A stretch of 64,000 bases of DNA, taken from positions 15,624,001 through 15,688,000 of the forward strand of contig NC_003282.8 of the NCBI RefSeq assembly GCF_000002985.6, in the 5' to 3' direction. This stretch comes from Caenorhabditis elegans (Eukaryota > Nematoda > Chromadorea > Rhabditida > Rhabditidae). This document shows positions 12,148 through 22,756 of this stretch, piece after piece. The first letter of the stretch is position 1, and the number at the start of each line of letters is the position of its first letter. Both the position numbers and the translations under genes were made by a program. The notes under the pieces are model-generated. The model saw only the letters and a program-made list of their open reading frames with translations. It was not told the origin of the DNA and searched no databases.

Positions 12148-12947
12148 AGGGACTAGGGACTAGGGACTAAGGACTAGGGACTAGGGACTAGGGACTAAGG
12201 ACTAGGGACTAGGGACTAGGGACTAAGGACTAGGGACTAGGGACTAGGGACTAGGGACTAGGGACTAGGGACTAGGGACTAGGGACTAGGGACTAGGGAC
12301 TAGGGACTAGGGACTGGGGACTAGGGACTAGGGACTGGGGACTAGGGACTAGGGACTAGGGACTAGGGACTGAGGACTAGGGACTAGGGACTAGGGACTA
12401 GGGACTAGGGACTAGGGACTAGGGACTAGGGACTAGGGACTAGGGACTGGGGACTAGGGACTAGGGACTAGGGACTAGGGACTAGGGACTAGGGACTAGG
12501 GACTAGGGACTAGGGACTAGGGACTAGGGACTAGGGACTAGGGACTAGGGACTAGGGACTAGGGACTGGGGACTAGGGACTAGGGACTAGGGACTAGGGA
12601 CTAGGGACTAGGGACTAGGGACTAGGGACTAGGGACTAGGGACTAGGGACTAGGGACTAGGGACTAGGGACTAGGGACTGGGGACTAGGGACTAGGGACT
12701 AGGGACTGAGGACTAGGGACTAGGGACTAGGGACTAGGGACTAGGGACTAGGGACTAGGGACTGAGGACTAGGGACTAGGGACTAGGGACTAGGGACTAG
12801 GGACTAGGGACTGAACTTGCAAACGGACTAGGGACTGCGCTTAAGATACCGAAAACCCCTGAATTTCAGGACGACTGTCTCTCCAAAATCAAAACGCTCT
12901 AGGGACTAGGGACTGGGGACTAGGGACTAGGGACTAGGGACTAGGGA
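12146..12947 (+). repeat. GGGACTA minisatellite, about 100 copies
   Basis: A 7-bp tandem repeat fills 12146-12810 (about 95 units) and again 12899-12947. Variant units are GGGACTAAGGACTA, GGGACTGGGGACTA and GGGACTGAGGACTA, with some arranged periodically at the start, which indicates higher-order duplication. Every unit has a GGG separated by ACTA, so any four neighbours could fold as a G-quadruplex. It is not the nematode telomere repeat (TTAGGC). Confidence 0.95.
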
Positions 12948-13035
12948 CTGAACTTGCAAACGGACTAGGGACTGCGCTTAAGATACCGAAAACCCCTGAA
13001 TTTCAGGACGACTGTCTCTCCAAAATCAAAACGCT
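12811..13035 (+). repeat. 88-bp direct repeat around minisatellite remnants
   Basis: The segment 12811-12898 recurs at 12948-13035 without visible change. Between them lies a short run of GGGACTA units. The unit itself contains GGACTAGGGACTGCGC, so the minisatellite may have started from this sequence. Confidence 0.85.
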
Positions 13036-13234
13036 GGAAGATGTTCGTGCAGTTCTTCTGGAAGATCCTTCAACATTGGACCACTCTTTGGCGGTTGCTC
13101 TTCTTGAAAAAGCTGTTGTTGCTCCGCCTTGTTATATTGTCACATTAATATTGTCACAACCCGCCCCAAGAAGAAGTAAATTATTTATTAATTCCAAGAA
13201 AGACTTTCAAGAAATATTACAAAAAAAACAGTGA
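12950..13234 (+). other. Open frame of 94 codons without start, possible exon remnant
   Basis: After the minisatellite the frame starting GAA CTT GCA stays open to a TGA at 13232-13234. Its text (LKIPKTPEFQDDCLSK, TLEDVRAVLLEDPSTLDHSL, LLEKAVVAPPCY) looks protein-like for its first 60 residues, with acidic and helical character, then turns A/T-rich. It has no ATG in frame. TTTCAG at about 13000 could be an acceptor, but the frame is already open before it. I do not recognise the family. It may be the 3' part of a gene broken by the minisatellite. Confidence 0.35.
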
Positions 13235-13466
13235 AAATTACGCTGTGGATCCTTCGATTTCCGTTAAACATTTTATCTGAAATTGAGAAAATTTATAATA
13301 AATCTAAAATTAAACAATCTCACTTTCAAAGTTTCCAGCTTAAATCGCATCGAAATTTCCAGTTTCCTCTTCAAAGGAATCCTCGATTCCTTGACAAGAA
13401 ACTGCTTGCAGATCCGACCAACGGTCGCGATCCCTTCGACAGCGTTGTCTGAAACAAAAAAAACTA

Positions 13467-13494
13467 TAGACATATATATATATATATATATATA
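13467..13494. repeat. (TA)n microsatellite
   Basis: About 13 TA units just downstream (3') of the srg-like gene. Confidence 0.9.
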
Positions 13495-13539
13495 ATTGCT
13501 TTAACGATGCACCATGACATCAATGCATGACAGGGGCCA

Positions 13540-16521
13540 TCACACGAGCTGCAGGTTTATGAGTAGATGCGGAGAGGAATCTGAAATCATTTCTACTAAA
13601 ATTAACTGAAATTCTGTGAAGCCGCCGAACCCAGGATCGTCACCTTTCAGATGGAAAATATCCCTTCGGAGTTGCCGATTCATCAGGATCAATGCGATGG
13701 GGCTGTAAACGTAGAGGACGTCGAACACGTTGAATGAGATAACAAGCATCAAAGGACGGATCCCAGGTAGGTAGCCAGCAAGAAATGCGAAATAGATCTG
13801 GAATTTAAAGGGAGGATTAAGCTGAAAAATCTCAACATTCCTACCTGAGCAATGGCGAACAGCATAGTCTCCACACCAAGCGTCATTGTAAAAATGATCA
13901 GCGATCTCTCAGCACTCCTCAGCCGATTTTCCAGCATCGTTAACCCAAAAATCGATGCCAAAAAGAACACGATCACCAGCAAAAGACACGGGATGCAATG
14001 AAAAAGATGCAAAAATGAAATGTTCGCCCATGCCACCGCATCCCGGTAATTGACTGAAAACCCCGCACCATTTGGGTTAATATACACCCTCGACACCAAA
14101 ATATTCCAGGTGACGCCTAGAGGAAGTACGAAGAGACTGACAAGCACCGGAGCTAAAATGTTCTGCCAAAGCTTGAAATGCTGCACAGGGAATATGACAC
14201 AGGTCATTCGATTGAAGCTGATCGCGATTTGAGACAAGGTTTTGAACGCCAGGCAGTAATGGTTTAGGAGGAAGTAGAGTTTGGTCAGGATCGAGGGGGT
14301 GAAGAAGAAGGGGCTCAGGACCGGGCAGAGGGGGGTCATGTAGATGATGAGACGGCCGAAAAGGACTTCTATAACGCAGGAGTACACGTTCTGGAAATTT
14401 GGGGCAAGTGAGCGTAGGCGCGGCAGTGCGGAACTTTGTGGAGAGATGCTTGGGCTTCGGCTTAGGCTTAGGCTTTGGCTTAGGCTTATTTTCAACTTGA
14501 AAGTTTTGTGCAGCTTTTAGATTCCAAAAGAATCTCAAAATTTAGAGACATAACCTTCACGTTGAAAATGAAAATATAAATCTATGCTTTTTTTTAAATC
14601 TATGTCAGACTGTTTCAGAGGATCCGCACCTCAAAATTAACATGATATTTGTGTTTAACGTGTTCTGAGCATTCTAAAAACTATTTTTTCGACCCAAAAA
14701 GCTCAATTTCAATTTTTCGTCTATTTTTTCGGAAGGCAAAGGTCCACTTTCGTTTTTGAGAGCGGAGGACGATTACGGAGATTAGCAGGATTTTTTGAAG
14801 GATTTTTTAGGACATTATAAAAACCTCAAAAAAGTGATCATTTTTCAGAATTTCAAGTCGATACGTGGGATATGAAGAGTTTTATGAGCAAAATTGGATT
14901 TTTTCAGAAAACGGTCTGTAACTTGGCTGATCATGAAAATTTGAAAATACTTATTATTGTTAAAATGTGAAGAAAAATTTTTTACTTATTATACATTAAA
15001 ATTTTTTCTTCTGAAATTTAATAGAGTTTGGGTTATGACTGGTACAACAAACGAGTTCTCAAAATTTTTTGTGATTTTTGGCAAAATGGCTTTGACTCTG
15101 TGTAACTCAATAAATAATTAATATTTTGTAAGCAAAAGTAATGCAAAAGAAAGAAAATGTATTTCTAATCATTTTTGTAGTTGAACATTTGTTTGTGAGA
15201 CGTGTATTTTTTGAGATATGCCTGTTTGAAGATACAAAATTTACCGAGTCTAGGAAGATTTGTGGATCACCAAGCCTTAACTTGCACCTTTTGCTGATAT
15301 ATATAATTTTAATGAGGATAATTTAGAATATGACTTTGTTTGATGTGATCAGTTCAGCATTTGGACTGGCAGTAAGTTATCTGGAGTGTTCTTTAGAAAT
15401 TTCGCAACCATTTTTTTTTGAAATTCCACTGCAGTGCTCATAGTTCTTCTACAAATTTCACACTCTATGATTCAAGAATATTCTTAAAAGTGGTCTATCA
15501 GTTTTTGAATTGTTATGGTAATTTTCACACATTATTACTCTTGCACTCTTTTTTTGTTGTCATTTTTTAAATTTGCTATTCTAAAAATTAAAAAAAAAAC
15601 AAATCTGTTGGCTTCCACATTTTGAAGATGATAGATACTATCAAAATAAAATAAACTAAGAATTATTGTATAAATATTTTCATGTTTTAACACTTAAATA
15701 CATATTAATATCATTAGTTTCAGAAAATTTACACACAGATTTTTGCAATTATTGATTTTTGCTCATAAAATCCCCCATTTTCAACATTTTCGTTTAAAAT
15801 TTTGATGAAACATCGTACTTTTAGGTCCTCTATTAGATTCCGAAAGAATTTTTCAAAAATGTTGGCTCATCTCCAAAATCGTCCTCCGCTCTGAAAAACG
15901 AAAGTGGACCTTTGCCTTCCGAAAAAATGGGCGAAAAATTGATATTGAGCTTTGTGGGTCGAAAAAATAGTTTTTAGAATGTTGAGAACACGTTAAACAC
16001 GAATATCATGTTTATTTTGAGACCCGGATGCTCTGAAAGTGCCTAAAATTAAAGCAAAAAATTGTTTTGTATATTCACGTGAAAATGTTTGGACAGGTTT
16101 TTCATCCGCTAAATTTTGAGATTCTATAAAGTTGCACAAAAATTTCACGTTGAAAACAAATAATAATAAACCTATACTTTTTCACAGTTTTGTCGTAAAT
16201 TCCTCGATTCTAGCTAACTTGCCGAGTTAGCCTTATCAGCTACTGCTTTGTTACAATAGACACTAGGCACTTCAGGTAACTCACCATGACTGCCTCCGCA
16301 GCGTACAACACAAAAAACGGGTTCCCCCGATACGAATGGTTTCCCTTAAACCTGAATATCGTATAAACTATCATAGAATTCAAAACGACACTGAGAGACA
16401 GATAAGTCGCCTGAACCAAATACTCCAATACGGAAAGCATCACATGCGAATCTTCGTTACAAGTGAATGGCAGAGGATCATCGTAGGAAAAGTTAGCGGG
16501 GATTATGAGACGGGTGCTCAT
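13540..16521 (-). CDS. Serpentine chemoreceptor, srg class
   Basis: Three exons on the minus strand: 16285-16521, 13845-14390 and 13540-13797, all joined in phase 0, giving 346 residues, the usual length for this family. Donors are GTGAGT and GTAGGA; acceptors are TTTCCAG and ATTCCAG. The N-terminal part has YLVQATYLSLSVVLNSMIVY (first membrane helix) followed by FFVLYAAEAVM. Exon 2 holds FNRMTCVIFPVQHFKLW, the third-helix end and second intracellular loop typical of Srg proteins, then several hydrophobic helices. Exon 3 has the last helix and a short polar tail. It is expected to be a seven-helix G-protein coupled receptor of sensory neurons. No break is visible. The first intron is 1.9 kb because it contains a transposon (14612-16042). 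The exact srg member is not named. Confidence 0.85.
14610..14617 (+). promoter_or_regulatory. Isolated CTGTTTCA octamer
   Basis: One of only two exact copies within 8-30 kb; it sits at the edge of the intronic transposon. Probably chance or element-borne rather than a piRNA promoter. Confidence 0.3.
14612..16042. mobile_element. Non-autonomous DNA transposon with about 180-bp inverted ends
   Basis: The left end (about 14612-14790, with CACGTTAAACAC-like and GTCCACTTTCGTTTTTGAGAG sequence) is repeated in reverse at about 15860-16042. The middle is A/T-rich without a transposase-like frame. It lies in the srg first intron, and both splice sites remain outside it. The exact ends are uncertain by about 10 bp, and I could not confirm a target duplication. 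Confidence 0.65.
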
Positions 16522-16974
16522 TTTGGTGGCGGCTTGAAGGAGTCAAAATGAGCCAGCTGACAAGTAGGAGGGGGATAATTATAGCCCTGGGGGGTTTTGT
16601 TGTGATGTCAATTTTGGCACGAGGTGCGGAAAAAAGAAAAAGAAACCAAAGTTGTTATATTGTGAATCATTATTATAGGTGTCAGGAAAAAAGTGACAAA
16701 TTGATTTTTTCATTGTTTAGAGGAGTCTGACAAGCCTTAAGTAGACCGATATATAGATAATTATAGACTTTCGTAAGGTAGGAAAATGTTTGAAAAGTGA
16801 CAAATTGCTCTACTAACTAGTTATATGACATGACATTATATTTTCAGCTATTGTTGTCTGTACTAAACTAGAGACTAGTTTTTTTTGTCAAAATATTATA
16901 GTACTTAGAGCAGATGACATCATAGTTTGTGCTGCCTGTCTGGGTTACTGTAGGAGTACTGTAAAAATACTGTG

Positions 16975-17169
16975 ACGGAAAGGCGAATGACTCATGCTTT
17001 CTGTAGTGATCAATGTGCTTCCAATTCTGTTATCAATTGCAAAACCTTGCTCGCTTTTCTTTTCTGCGGCGAACAAAACGTCAACAAACTGATAATCAGT
17101 TTCCGTTACTGATAAGAATCTCAACTTTTCTGCCAACCCTCTAGTTTCCGTTGAGCCTACATATAAAAA
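16975..17169 (+). promoter_or_regulatory. Promoter region of the 17.23-kb gene
   Basis: CTGATAA sites at 17089-17095 and 17109-17115, TTATCA near 17030, and TATAAAAA at 17162-17169, about 62 bp before the ATG. A diverged second copy of the upstream part (GATCAATGTGCTTCC..., TTTTCTGCGGCGAA) lies at 20330-20470 with no gene after it. Confidence 0.5.
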
Positions 17170-17230
17170 GGCTGCCTTCCATTACTTTCTTGCATTCTTT
17201 TTCTCAAGCGGTCTATCAACTCCGTGAACA

Positions 17231-17484
17231 ATGAATCGTGCACAGTCGGAATCAAACAAAAAACTGGCGGCGTCACAAGAAGCCCGTCAGCCACCTAGCT
17301 CACAAGCAAGGCACGGGAATGCAAATTCTGCCAACCAAGGTGAATATAGTCTGCCATTTTTTCTAGTAACTTCCATTAACTTTCAGGTCAAATGAATGGT
17401 CTGAAAGTGCTTACAGCTGACAGCTTCAGCTTTCCAATGCCGTACTTTTTATTTCAAAATACCAAAAAAACGTTTAAAAATTAA
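17231..17484 (+). CDS. Tiny two-exon protein, chimeric C-terminus
   Basis: Exon 1 17231-17339 and exon 2 17387-17484 (intron 47 bp, GTGAAT...TTTCAG; an alternative acceptor TTCTAG is near 17366), 68 residues in all. Residues 1-37 are hydrophilic with QARHGNANSANQG, resembling the GRPGNANPNY segment of the neighbouring genes. From about codon 46 the frame runs inside the left arm of the 17.4-19.9-kb palindrome and reads the antisense of that arm's gene 3' flank, giving SFSFPMPYFLFQNTKKTFKN. The C-terminus therefore looks acquired when the inverted duplication was made. The stop codon falls in the arm. Whether the protein is made is unknown. Confidence 0.5.
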
Positions 17485-17511
17485 CATTTATTAACAAATC
17501 CTTAAAATCAA

Positions 17512-17789
17512 TTATCTCTTTGCTGCAGCATTTTCTCTGGCGGTTTTCATATGGCTTTTGGTCCAGTCGGCCACATTCCGTGCGTTGTCTGCACTTGGTT
17601 GATCTGAAAATGTTCAATTATTATAGAAAGTTAACACTAATTAAACTTACATCTATAGTTGGGATTCGCATTTCCCGGACGTCCCTGGTAATTTGAAGAG
17701 ATTGGAGGCATATCGTTGTGCCGACCGGCCAGGGCTCCGGCCATGTCTTTTCCGACGGTTCCTGGCTGTGAACGTGGTGTAGTGGGCAT
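17512..17789 (-). CDS. Tiny GRPGN protein, left palindrome copy
   Basis: Exons 17651-17789 and 17512-17603 on minus, intron 47 bp (GTAAGT...TTTTCAG), 76 residues. Starts MPTTPRSQPGTVGKDMAGAL, contains SSNYQGRPGNANPNY around residues 31-45 and ends DWTKSHMKTARENAAAKR, a basic helix-like tail. No signal peptide or membrane helix. Protein identical to the 19.5-kb copy. TATA box at 17860-17867 (minus). Its promoter lacks the CTGATAA found at the same place in the other copy (it reads ATTATCATACGAG there). Function unknown. Confidence 0.75.
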
Positions 17790-19401
17790 TTTGGCTGAAA
17801 TTTGAAAATTTAGTGAGAAAATGAAGAGAAAACTGATTTTTCTATATTATCCGGCCAACTTTTTATACGGGCGGTTTTGCTTGAACCCCGCCCACTTTTC
17901 ACGCTCTCGTATGATAATTGCTCGTGATTTCGCTATGTGTGAGCAAGAAACAATTGTTTTCAACCGCTATCCCCGTCACAATGGCCACATAAAATTCCAT
18001 CATAAAACTCTAGTCGGAAATGTGTACGAAGAATGAGTCACAGTTAATAAAAATTACTAATATCTATAAAATGAGCTGGAATACTATTTTTGAAGTAATT
18101 GTGACCAACAAATTTAGGGTCAATAAACAATTTTCATTGGATTTTTCTGAAAATAATCCAATGTGTTGTTTGAATTACAGTTTTAAAGCAAAATACCAAA
18201 ATGGCCAAAAACATATATTTTTTTGAACCATCATGACTTTTCTTAAAAATAAATTTTAGAGCGTTTCATTTCAAAATTCGGCAGTTTTGGACCGTTTTGG
18301 ATCTAAATAGCAAATGCTCAAATCCACCTTTAAAAATTGAGGTTCAAATAACATATTTAGCCAAATCCAATGAAAAATGTTCATCAAAAAGTCTAGATGA
18401 TTCCGAACCTTTCTAACCAAATATTATGTCCCTTAACATTACTTCCAAAACTTTTATCTTGTATCAGGTGACCGGAAACTTGAAAATGTTTCGAAAACTA
18501 TAGCTTCATGCCAATCACTTTGAATTTCTGGTTTCTGGGCTTTGGACCCGGGACTCTGGGCTCGTTGGGGATAGAATATATTGAACTTTCGTCCGAAGAA
18601 AAATGATTTTGGCAAACTGTAATTGTTTGCTCACTAAACAATTTACTTTTTTGGCGATTGAAGTGAACGATAAGACACAGGTGGGAGCGAGATTCAAACT
18701 AGGCAATATTGTCTAAAACCGTAATATCAAACTGCAGAGCGCATTTTGTTGATTAATTATTTCCAATTTTAGACAGATCCACAACTTGGTCACAATGCCG
18801 AACATTTCGATCTTCCTGAATTCTTCGAAAATTGTTTTTTTTGTTTAGAGTGAGCAAACAACCACAGTTCGCCAAAAACATTTGTCTTTGGGCGAAAGTT
18901 CAATATGTTCTATTCCCAACGCGCCCAGAGCCCAGAACCCAGAACCTAGAGCTGAAAAAACAGAAGTTCAAAGTGATTGGCAAGAAGCTAGAGTTTTCAT
19001 AACATTTTCAAGTTTCCGGTCACTTGATACAGGATAACAGTTGTGGAATTAATGTTATGGGACATGATGATTGATTAGGAATGTCCTGTAGTGCATACGG
19101 TAACCTCTAAAACTTTTCATCGACATTTTTTATTGGATTTGGCTGAATATAAGCCAAAATGTTATTTGAACTCCAATTTTTAAAGATAGTGTTCCGAATA
19201 TTGAAAATTCGTTTTTTCGCTGTATTCCAGCTCATTTTATTGATATTAGTAAATTCTATAATATTAACCGTGACTCATTCATCGTACACATTTCCGATCA
19301 GAGTTTTACGATGGAGTTTTATGTGGCGCCATTGTGACGGGAATAAGTGCAAAAACAATTTTTTGCTCACCTAGCGAAGTCACACGCAATTATACGAGTT
19401 T

Positions 19402-19457
19402 CTGATAAAAGAGCGTGAAAAGTGGGCGGGGTTCAAGCAAAACCGCCCGTATAAAAA
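19402..19457 (+). promoter_or_regulatory. GATA site and TATA box of the 19.5-kb gene
   Basis: CTGATAA at 19402-19408 and TATAAAAA at 19450-19457, with GGCGGGGTTCAAGC between. The corresponding site in the mirror copy differs at the GATA element. Confidence 0.5.
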
Positions 19458-19527
19458 GTTGGCCGGATAATATAGAAAAATCAGTTTTCTCTTCATTTTC
19501 TCACTAAATTTTCAAATTTCAGCCAAA

Positions 19528-19805
19528 ATGCCCACTACACCACGTTCACAGCCAGGAACCGTCGGAAAAGACATGGCCGGAGCCCTGGCCGGTCGGCACA
19601 ACGATATGCCTCCAATCTCTTCAAATTACCAGGGACGTCCGGGAAATGCGAATCCCAACTATAGATGTAAGTTTAATTAGTGTTAACTTTCTATAATAAT
19701 TGAACATTTTCAGATCAACCAAGTGCAGACAACGCACGGAATGTGGCCGACTGGACCAAAAGCCATATGAAAACCGCCAGAGAAAATGCTGCAGCAAAGA
19801 GATAA
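19528..19805 (+). CDS. Tiny GRPGN protein, right palindrome copy
   Basis: Exons 19528-19666 and 19714-19805, intron 47 bp, 76 residues, protein identical to the 17.5-kb copy. The ATG follows TTTCAGCCAAA, so an SL-type trans-splice just upstream is possible. AATAAA at 19825-19830. Compared with the 9.2-kb relative, this copy keeps the full second exon. Rich in G, N, P and charged residues, so probably unstructured apart from the C-terminal helix. Function unknown. Confidence 0.8.
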
Positions 19806-20329
19806 TTGATTTTAAGGATTTGTTAATAAATGTTAATTTTTAAACGTTTTTTTGGTATTTTGAAATAAAAAGTACGGCATTGGAAAGCTGGAGCTTTCAG
19901 CTGTGGAGCTGTGGAGCTGTGAGGAAAGTATCGGAGTTTGTTCAGAACCTGTGGAAGCCGGGAGGGGTCTTGTCTGTAAAAACCGAGAGAGCTTCCTTGC
20001 ATGTTAGTTTTTGCTCACAAATAGCAACTGACCAACTGTTCAAAAAAAAAAACTAGTGGACGTTCTCATTGGCTGGTCCCACTCAGAGTACTGTAGAAAG
20101 GCACAGACGTAGAATAGAACAACTTACGAAAACTCAGGTTCAGGGCAAGCAAATTGTAAAGACAACGCATCCTGGAGCATGGGTAGGATGCTGAGAGCTC
20201 CAAACGCAATAATCGCTATTCTTGTAGGCTATAATTATCTAGAGGCGCGTAAGTACTATTTTAATTGAAAAGAGCTTGGCCTTACTTACTTATTTACCGT
20301 AATGGTACAGTAAAAACACTTTTGCAAGA

Positions 20330-20475
20330 GAAGAAGACTTATGACTAAATGCCTTAAAGTTTCCGTCCTGATCAATGTGCTCCAAAACTTCAAACTCTCT
20401 GTTATCAATTGAAAACAACTATGGTGTCACCTTGCTCACTCTCCTTTCTGCGGCGAATCAAAAACTAATAAACAA
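20330..20475 (+). other. Orphan copy of the 17.0-kb promoter
   Basis: Resembles 16975-17085 (GATCAATGTGCT, CTGTTATCAATTG, CTTTCTGCGGCGAA) in the same orientation, but neither TATA box nor coding exon follows. A decayed extra copy of the tiny-gene cassette. Confidence 0.5.
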
Positions 20476-20697
20476 ACCCCGAACGGCGAGAGAATGTATT
20501 GGCACAAAGTGAACATTTATTATCCCTTTTTGTAAATTTCTAATCTTTCCAGAGCGCCATTTTGAATTTATGAGGCTTTTGGAAGATGAGTAGAAATTTA
20601 AAGACGAAATGAAGAAGCCAAAATGAATTCGAATATTCTGACAACTTAATGTTGAATAAATGTTAACGTTTAAATTGTTTTTACTTTAAATGGTTTG

Positions 20698-20778
20698 TTA
20701 ACTGACGAATGAAGGCTTGTTGGGCCTATTAGCTGAAGCCTGAGTGGCATGAAGAGTGTGGTTCGTGCTGAAGTTTAC
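20698..20778 (-). other. Possible terminal exon on the minus strand
   Basis: TTTTTTACAG precedes a 27-codon open stretch ending in TAA (VNFSTNHTLHATQASANRPN...). GC is higher than the flanks. I could not find a partner exon upstream, so it may be a remnant of another tiny gene. Confidence 0.25.
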
Positions 20779-21349
20779 CTGTAAAAAAGATAGAAAGATC
20801 AAGGGTGGGTATAGACTGATCAATTGTGTCAAGAAATCAAGAAAAAGTTATGCCCAAAATTCAGTTTTTTTCAGCCGTTTTTTTTTTTTTGGAAAATAAT
20901 AAGTTCTGCACGTCTCATCCATCAAGAGCGAGCAAAGATTTTTTTGATAAGCTTTTTTTTATTTTTTGAAAAAAAATTTTGAAAACTATACCACCAAGTT
21001 TAAATGAATCTCAAAATAAAATATACAAATATCAAATTTTATTTTCAACAAGGCCAACATTTAATAAACACGATTTGTTGAATTCATCGATATTGATTTA
21101 TGAGAAATTTATGAAAAAAAATTTGGAAAGTATATATACAGCGTTTTATGTTTATCAAAACCGTTAATTCAGATTGAAACAATTTAATTTAATTTCAAAC
21201 CTTGGTAACTATATTTTTTAAAAAAGTTTTCTTTGAAACCTTCAAGTTTCAAAGTGGTATTGAACGTAGAAAAAACTCTCTATAAATTACATACAGAACC
21301 TCTTCAAACTAAAAAAAACTACCCGAATGAATATTATTCAAACTTTCAG

Positions 21350-21569
21350 GTTTATAAGAATGATTATTGGCAAAGCAGGAAAAATTTGACCACATCCAAG
21401 TACAAGTTTCGTCTTTCAAACCCATCTCATTTCAAAGTGGGGCACTATATCGTCAACGGGGAGACCTATACAGCTGTCAGTGGAAACGATGTGATGGAAA
21501 TCATAAAAAGTACACCAAGGGACCGTTTCAAATCATCGCCAAAATGCACGCCACGATGCGCATATCAAT
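21350..21569 (+). other. Possible exon of an unrecognised gene
   Basis: Bounded by AACTTTCAG and CAATGTAATTT, with raised GC. Two frames are open: one reads HFKVGHYIVNGETYTAVSG, the other LYSCQWKRCDGNHKKYTKGPF. A similar MWRHCDGNKCKN stretch occurs near 19318-19355. No neighbouring exon or family identified; could be repeat-derived. Confidence 0.25.
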
Positions 21570-21599
21570 GTAATTTTAATTTTCTTAAAATCAATTTTT

Positions 21600-22300
21600 C
21601 GTTATTTTTTTGAAAGGCATTTGATTTACTGACAATAAAGATAGCATATAATCACATTTTAAAATCTCCAATTGGGTTAATACATTTTGCTGTCGGTTGA
21701 ATGCGTAATCCTATTATTGACAGTATTGCTTCAATTGTAGTATTGTTATTGACTTTACATGATATTTATTTGAATAAACTTAAATTGAAAATGATCTGTT
21801 GTTATCTTAATAAATAAATATTAATATTCCAAAAAATTTATGGTATTGTAGAAAATAAAAAGTTCCAGAGTTAATTTTATTGATTGTAGGCTGAAAACAG
21901 ATAATAATTTTCTGAACAATGAAAAAAGACTCACGAAAAAGTTGCGGATCATTTTTGTGGATTGTTCTGAAAATACCAAAATATTTTCAAACTGTTATTG
22001 ATATTATTGTATAATTTTGTAAAAATTGTTATTGATGATGATATTTATTCGAATAAACTTAATTAAAAAATGATCTGTCGGTATAATTGATAAATATAAG
22101 AGAGATGAGATTTGAAACCAGATTTGAAATTTGATTATTTTGTTTTTTGATTTCATCGGTTGTAGGCTGAAAACAAATAATAATTTTTTGAACAAAAATG
22201 AAAAAAAAAGTCTCACGTAGAGGATGATCATTCTCGAATACGTACTGGAACAGTCGTGGGTCGTTCTTATGAATATTTCTGAAAATATCAAAAATATAAA
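21600..22300. other. Intergenic DNA with two related A/T-rich stretches
   Basis: Around 21760-21910 and 22040-22210 the sequence repeats (TTTATTTGAATAAACTTAA..., AAATGATCTGT..., GGCTGAAAACA, ATAATAATTTT). No gene seen. Confidence 0.4.
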
Positions 22301-22309
22301 AATTTTATC

Positions 22310-22482
22310 AAATCATAAAATCAAACAACCTTAGCCTCTGTTTTAATATGAGATGCATGACAATTGTATCCATAACCGTAACCGCGTATCTCAGTTGGTC
22401 TCCCAGCAAATAAGTGTCCGTCCAATCACTCATAGTTTCGCCCTTATGGAGATCCAATCCAACCCAATGTGTTAGGGGCCAA
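22310..22482 (-). pseudogene. 3'-5' exonuclease (DEDDy, WRN/Mut-7-like), 3' part
   Basis: Reads HWVGLDLHKGETMSDWTDTY, then DQLRYAVTVMDTIVMHLI, the motif-III region (YAxxDAxxLxxIY) of the WRN/Mut-7 exonuclease family, which degrades RNA or DNA ends in the 3'-5' direction. The 5' part of the same gene is on the far side of a 1.56-kb insertion (24050-24250). In this copy the spacing is kept, but motif III has MD rather than the usual LDA/MDA pair. The insertion would disrupt the gene. Confidence 0.5.
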
Positions 22483-22756
22483 AGTAGTGGTAGGTCCAAG
22501 ATTGCAGCTAGGAACAAGATTGCAGCTAGATACGCAGACAGTTAGACAGATGAAGAGAGAGTGTATATATGAGAGAGTGCATGACGACATAAGATATGCG
22601 GTAGAGGGGTGCGAGCCACCCAAGAACGGTATGAATTTTGAAATAGAGAGACGCAGACATAAGAGACAGATAAATGAGACACAATGCATGACTGAGAGTC
22701 CCCAGATGTATGGTGAGACACTGTGTGGAGAGGAGAATGCACGAGGAAAAAAAAGA

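Larger units (their letters stand above)
17412..19905. repeat. Large palindrome with one gene per arm
   Basis: The arms run from about 17412-18655 and 18660-19905 in opposite orientation. The outermost match is CAGCTTTCCAATGCCGTAC at the left and its complement at 19871-19890. Coding parts are identical; the inner spacer has diverged and carries insertions or deletions (over 150 bp of offset around 18570/18900). Confidence 0.85.

Noticed and set aside
12146-12810. Telomere-like or CRISPR-like array
   Set aside because: The unit is GGGACTA, not TTAGGC, and there are no spacers.
14077-14538. 153-codon frame with KPKPKPKP overlapping srg exon 2
   Set aside because: A shadow of the receptor exon in another frame plus a short GCTTAG/GGCTTA repeat in the intron.
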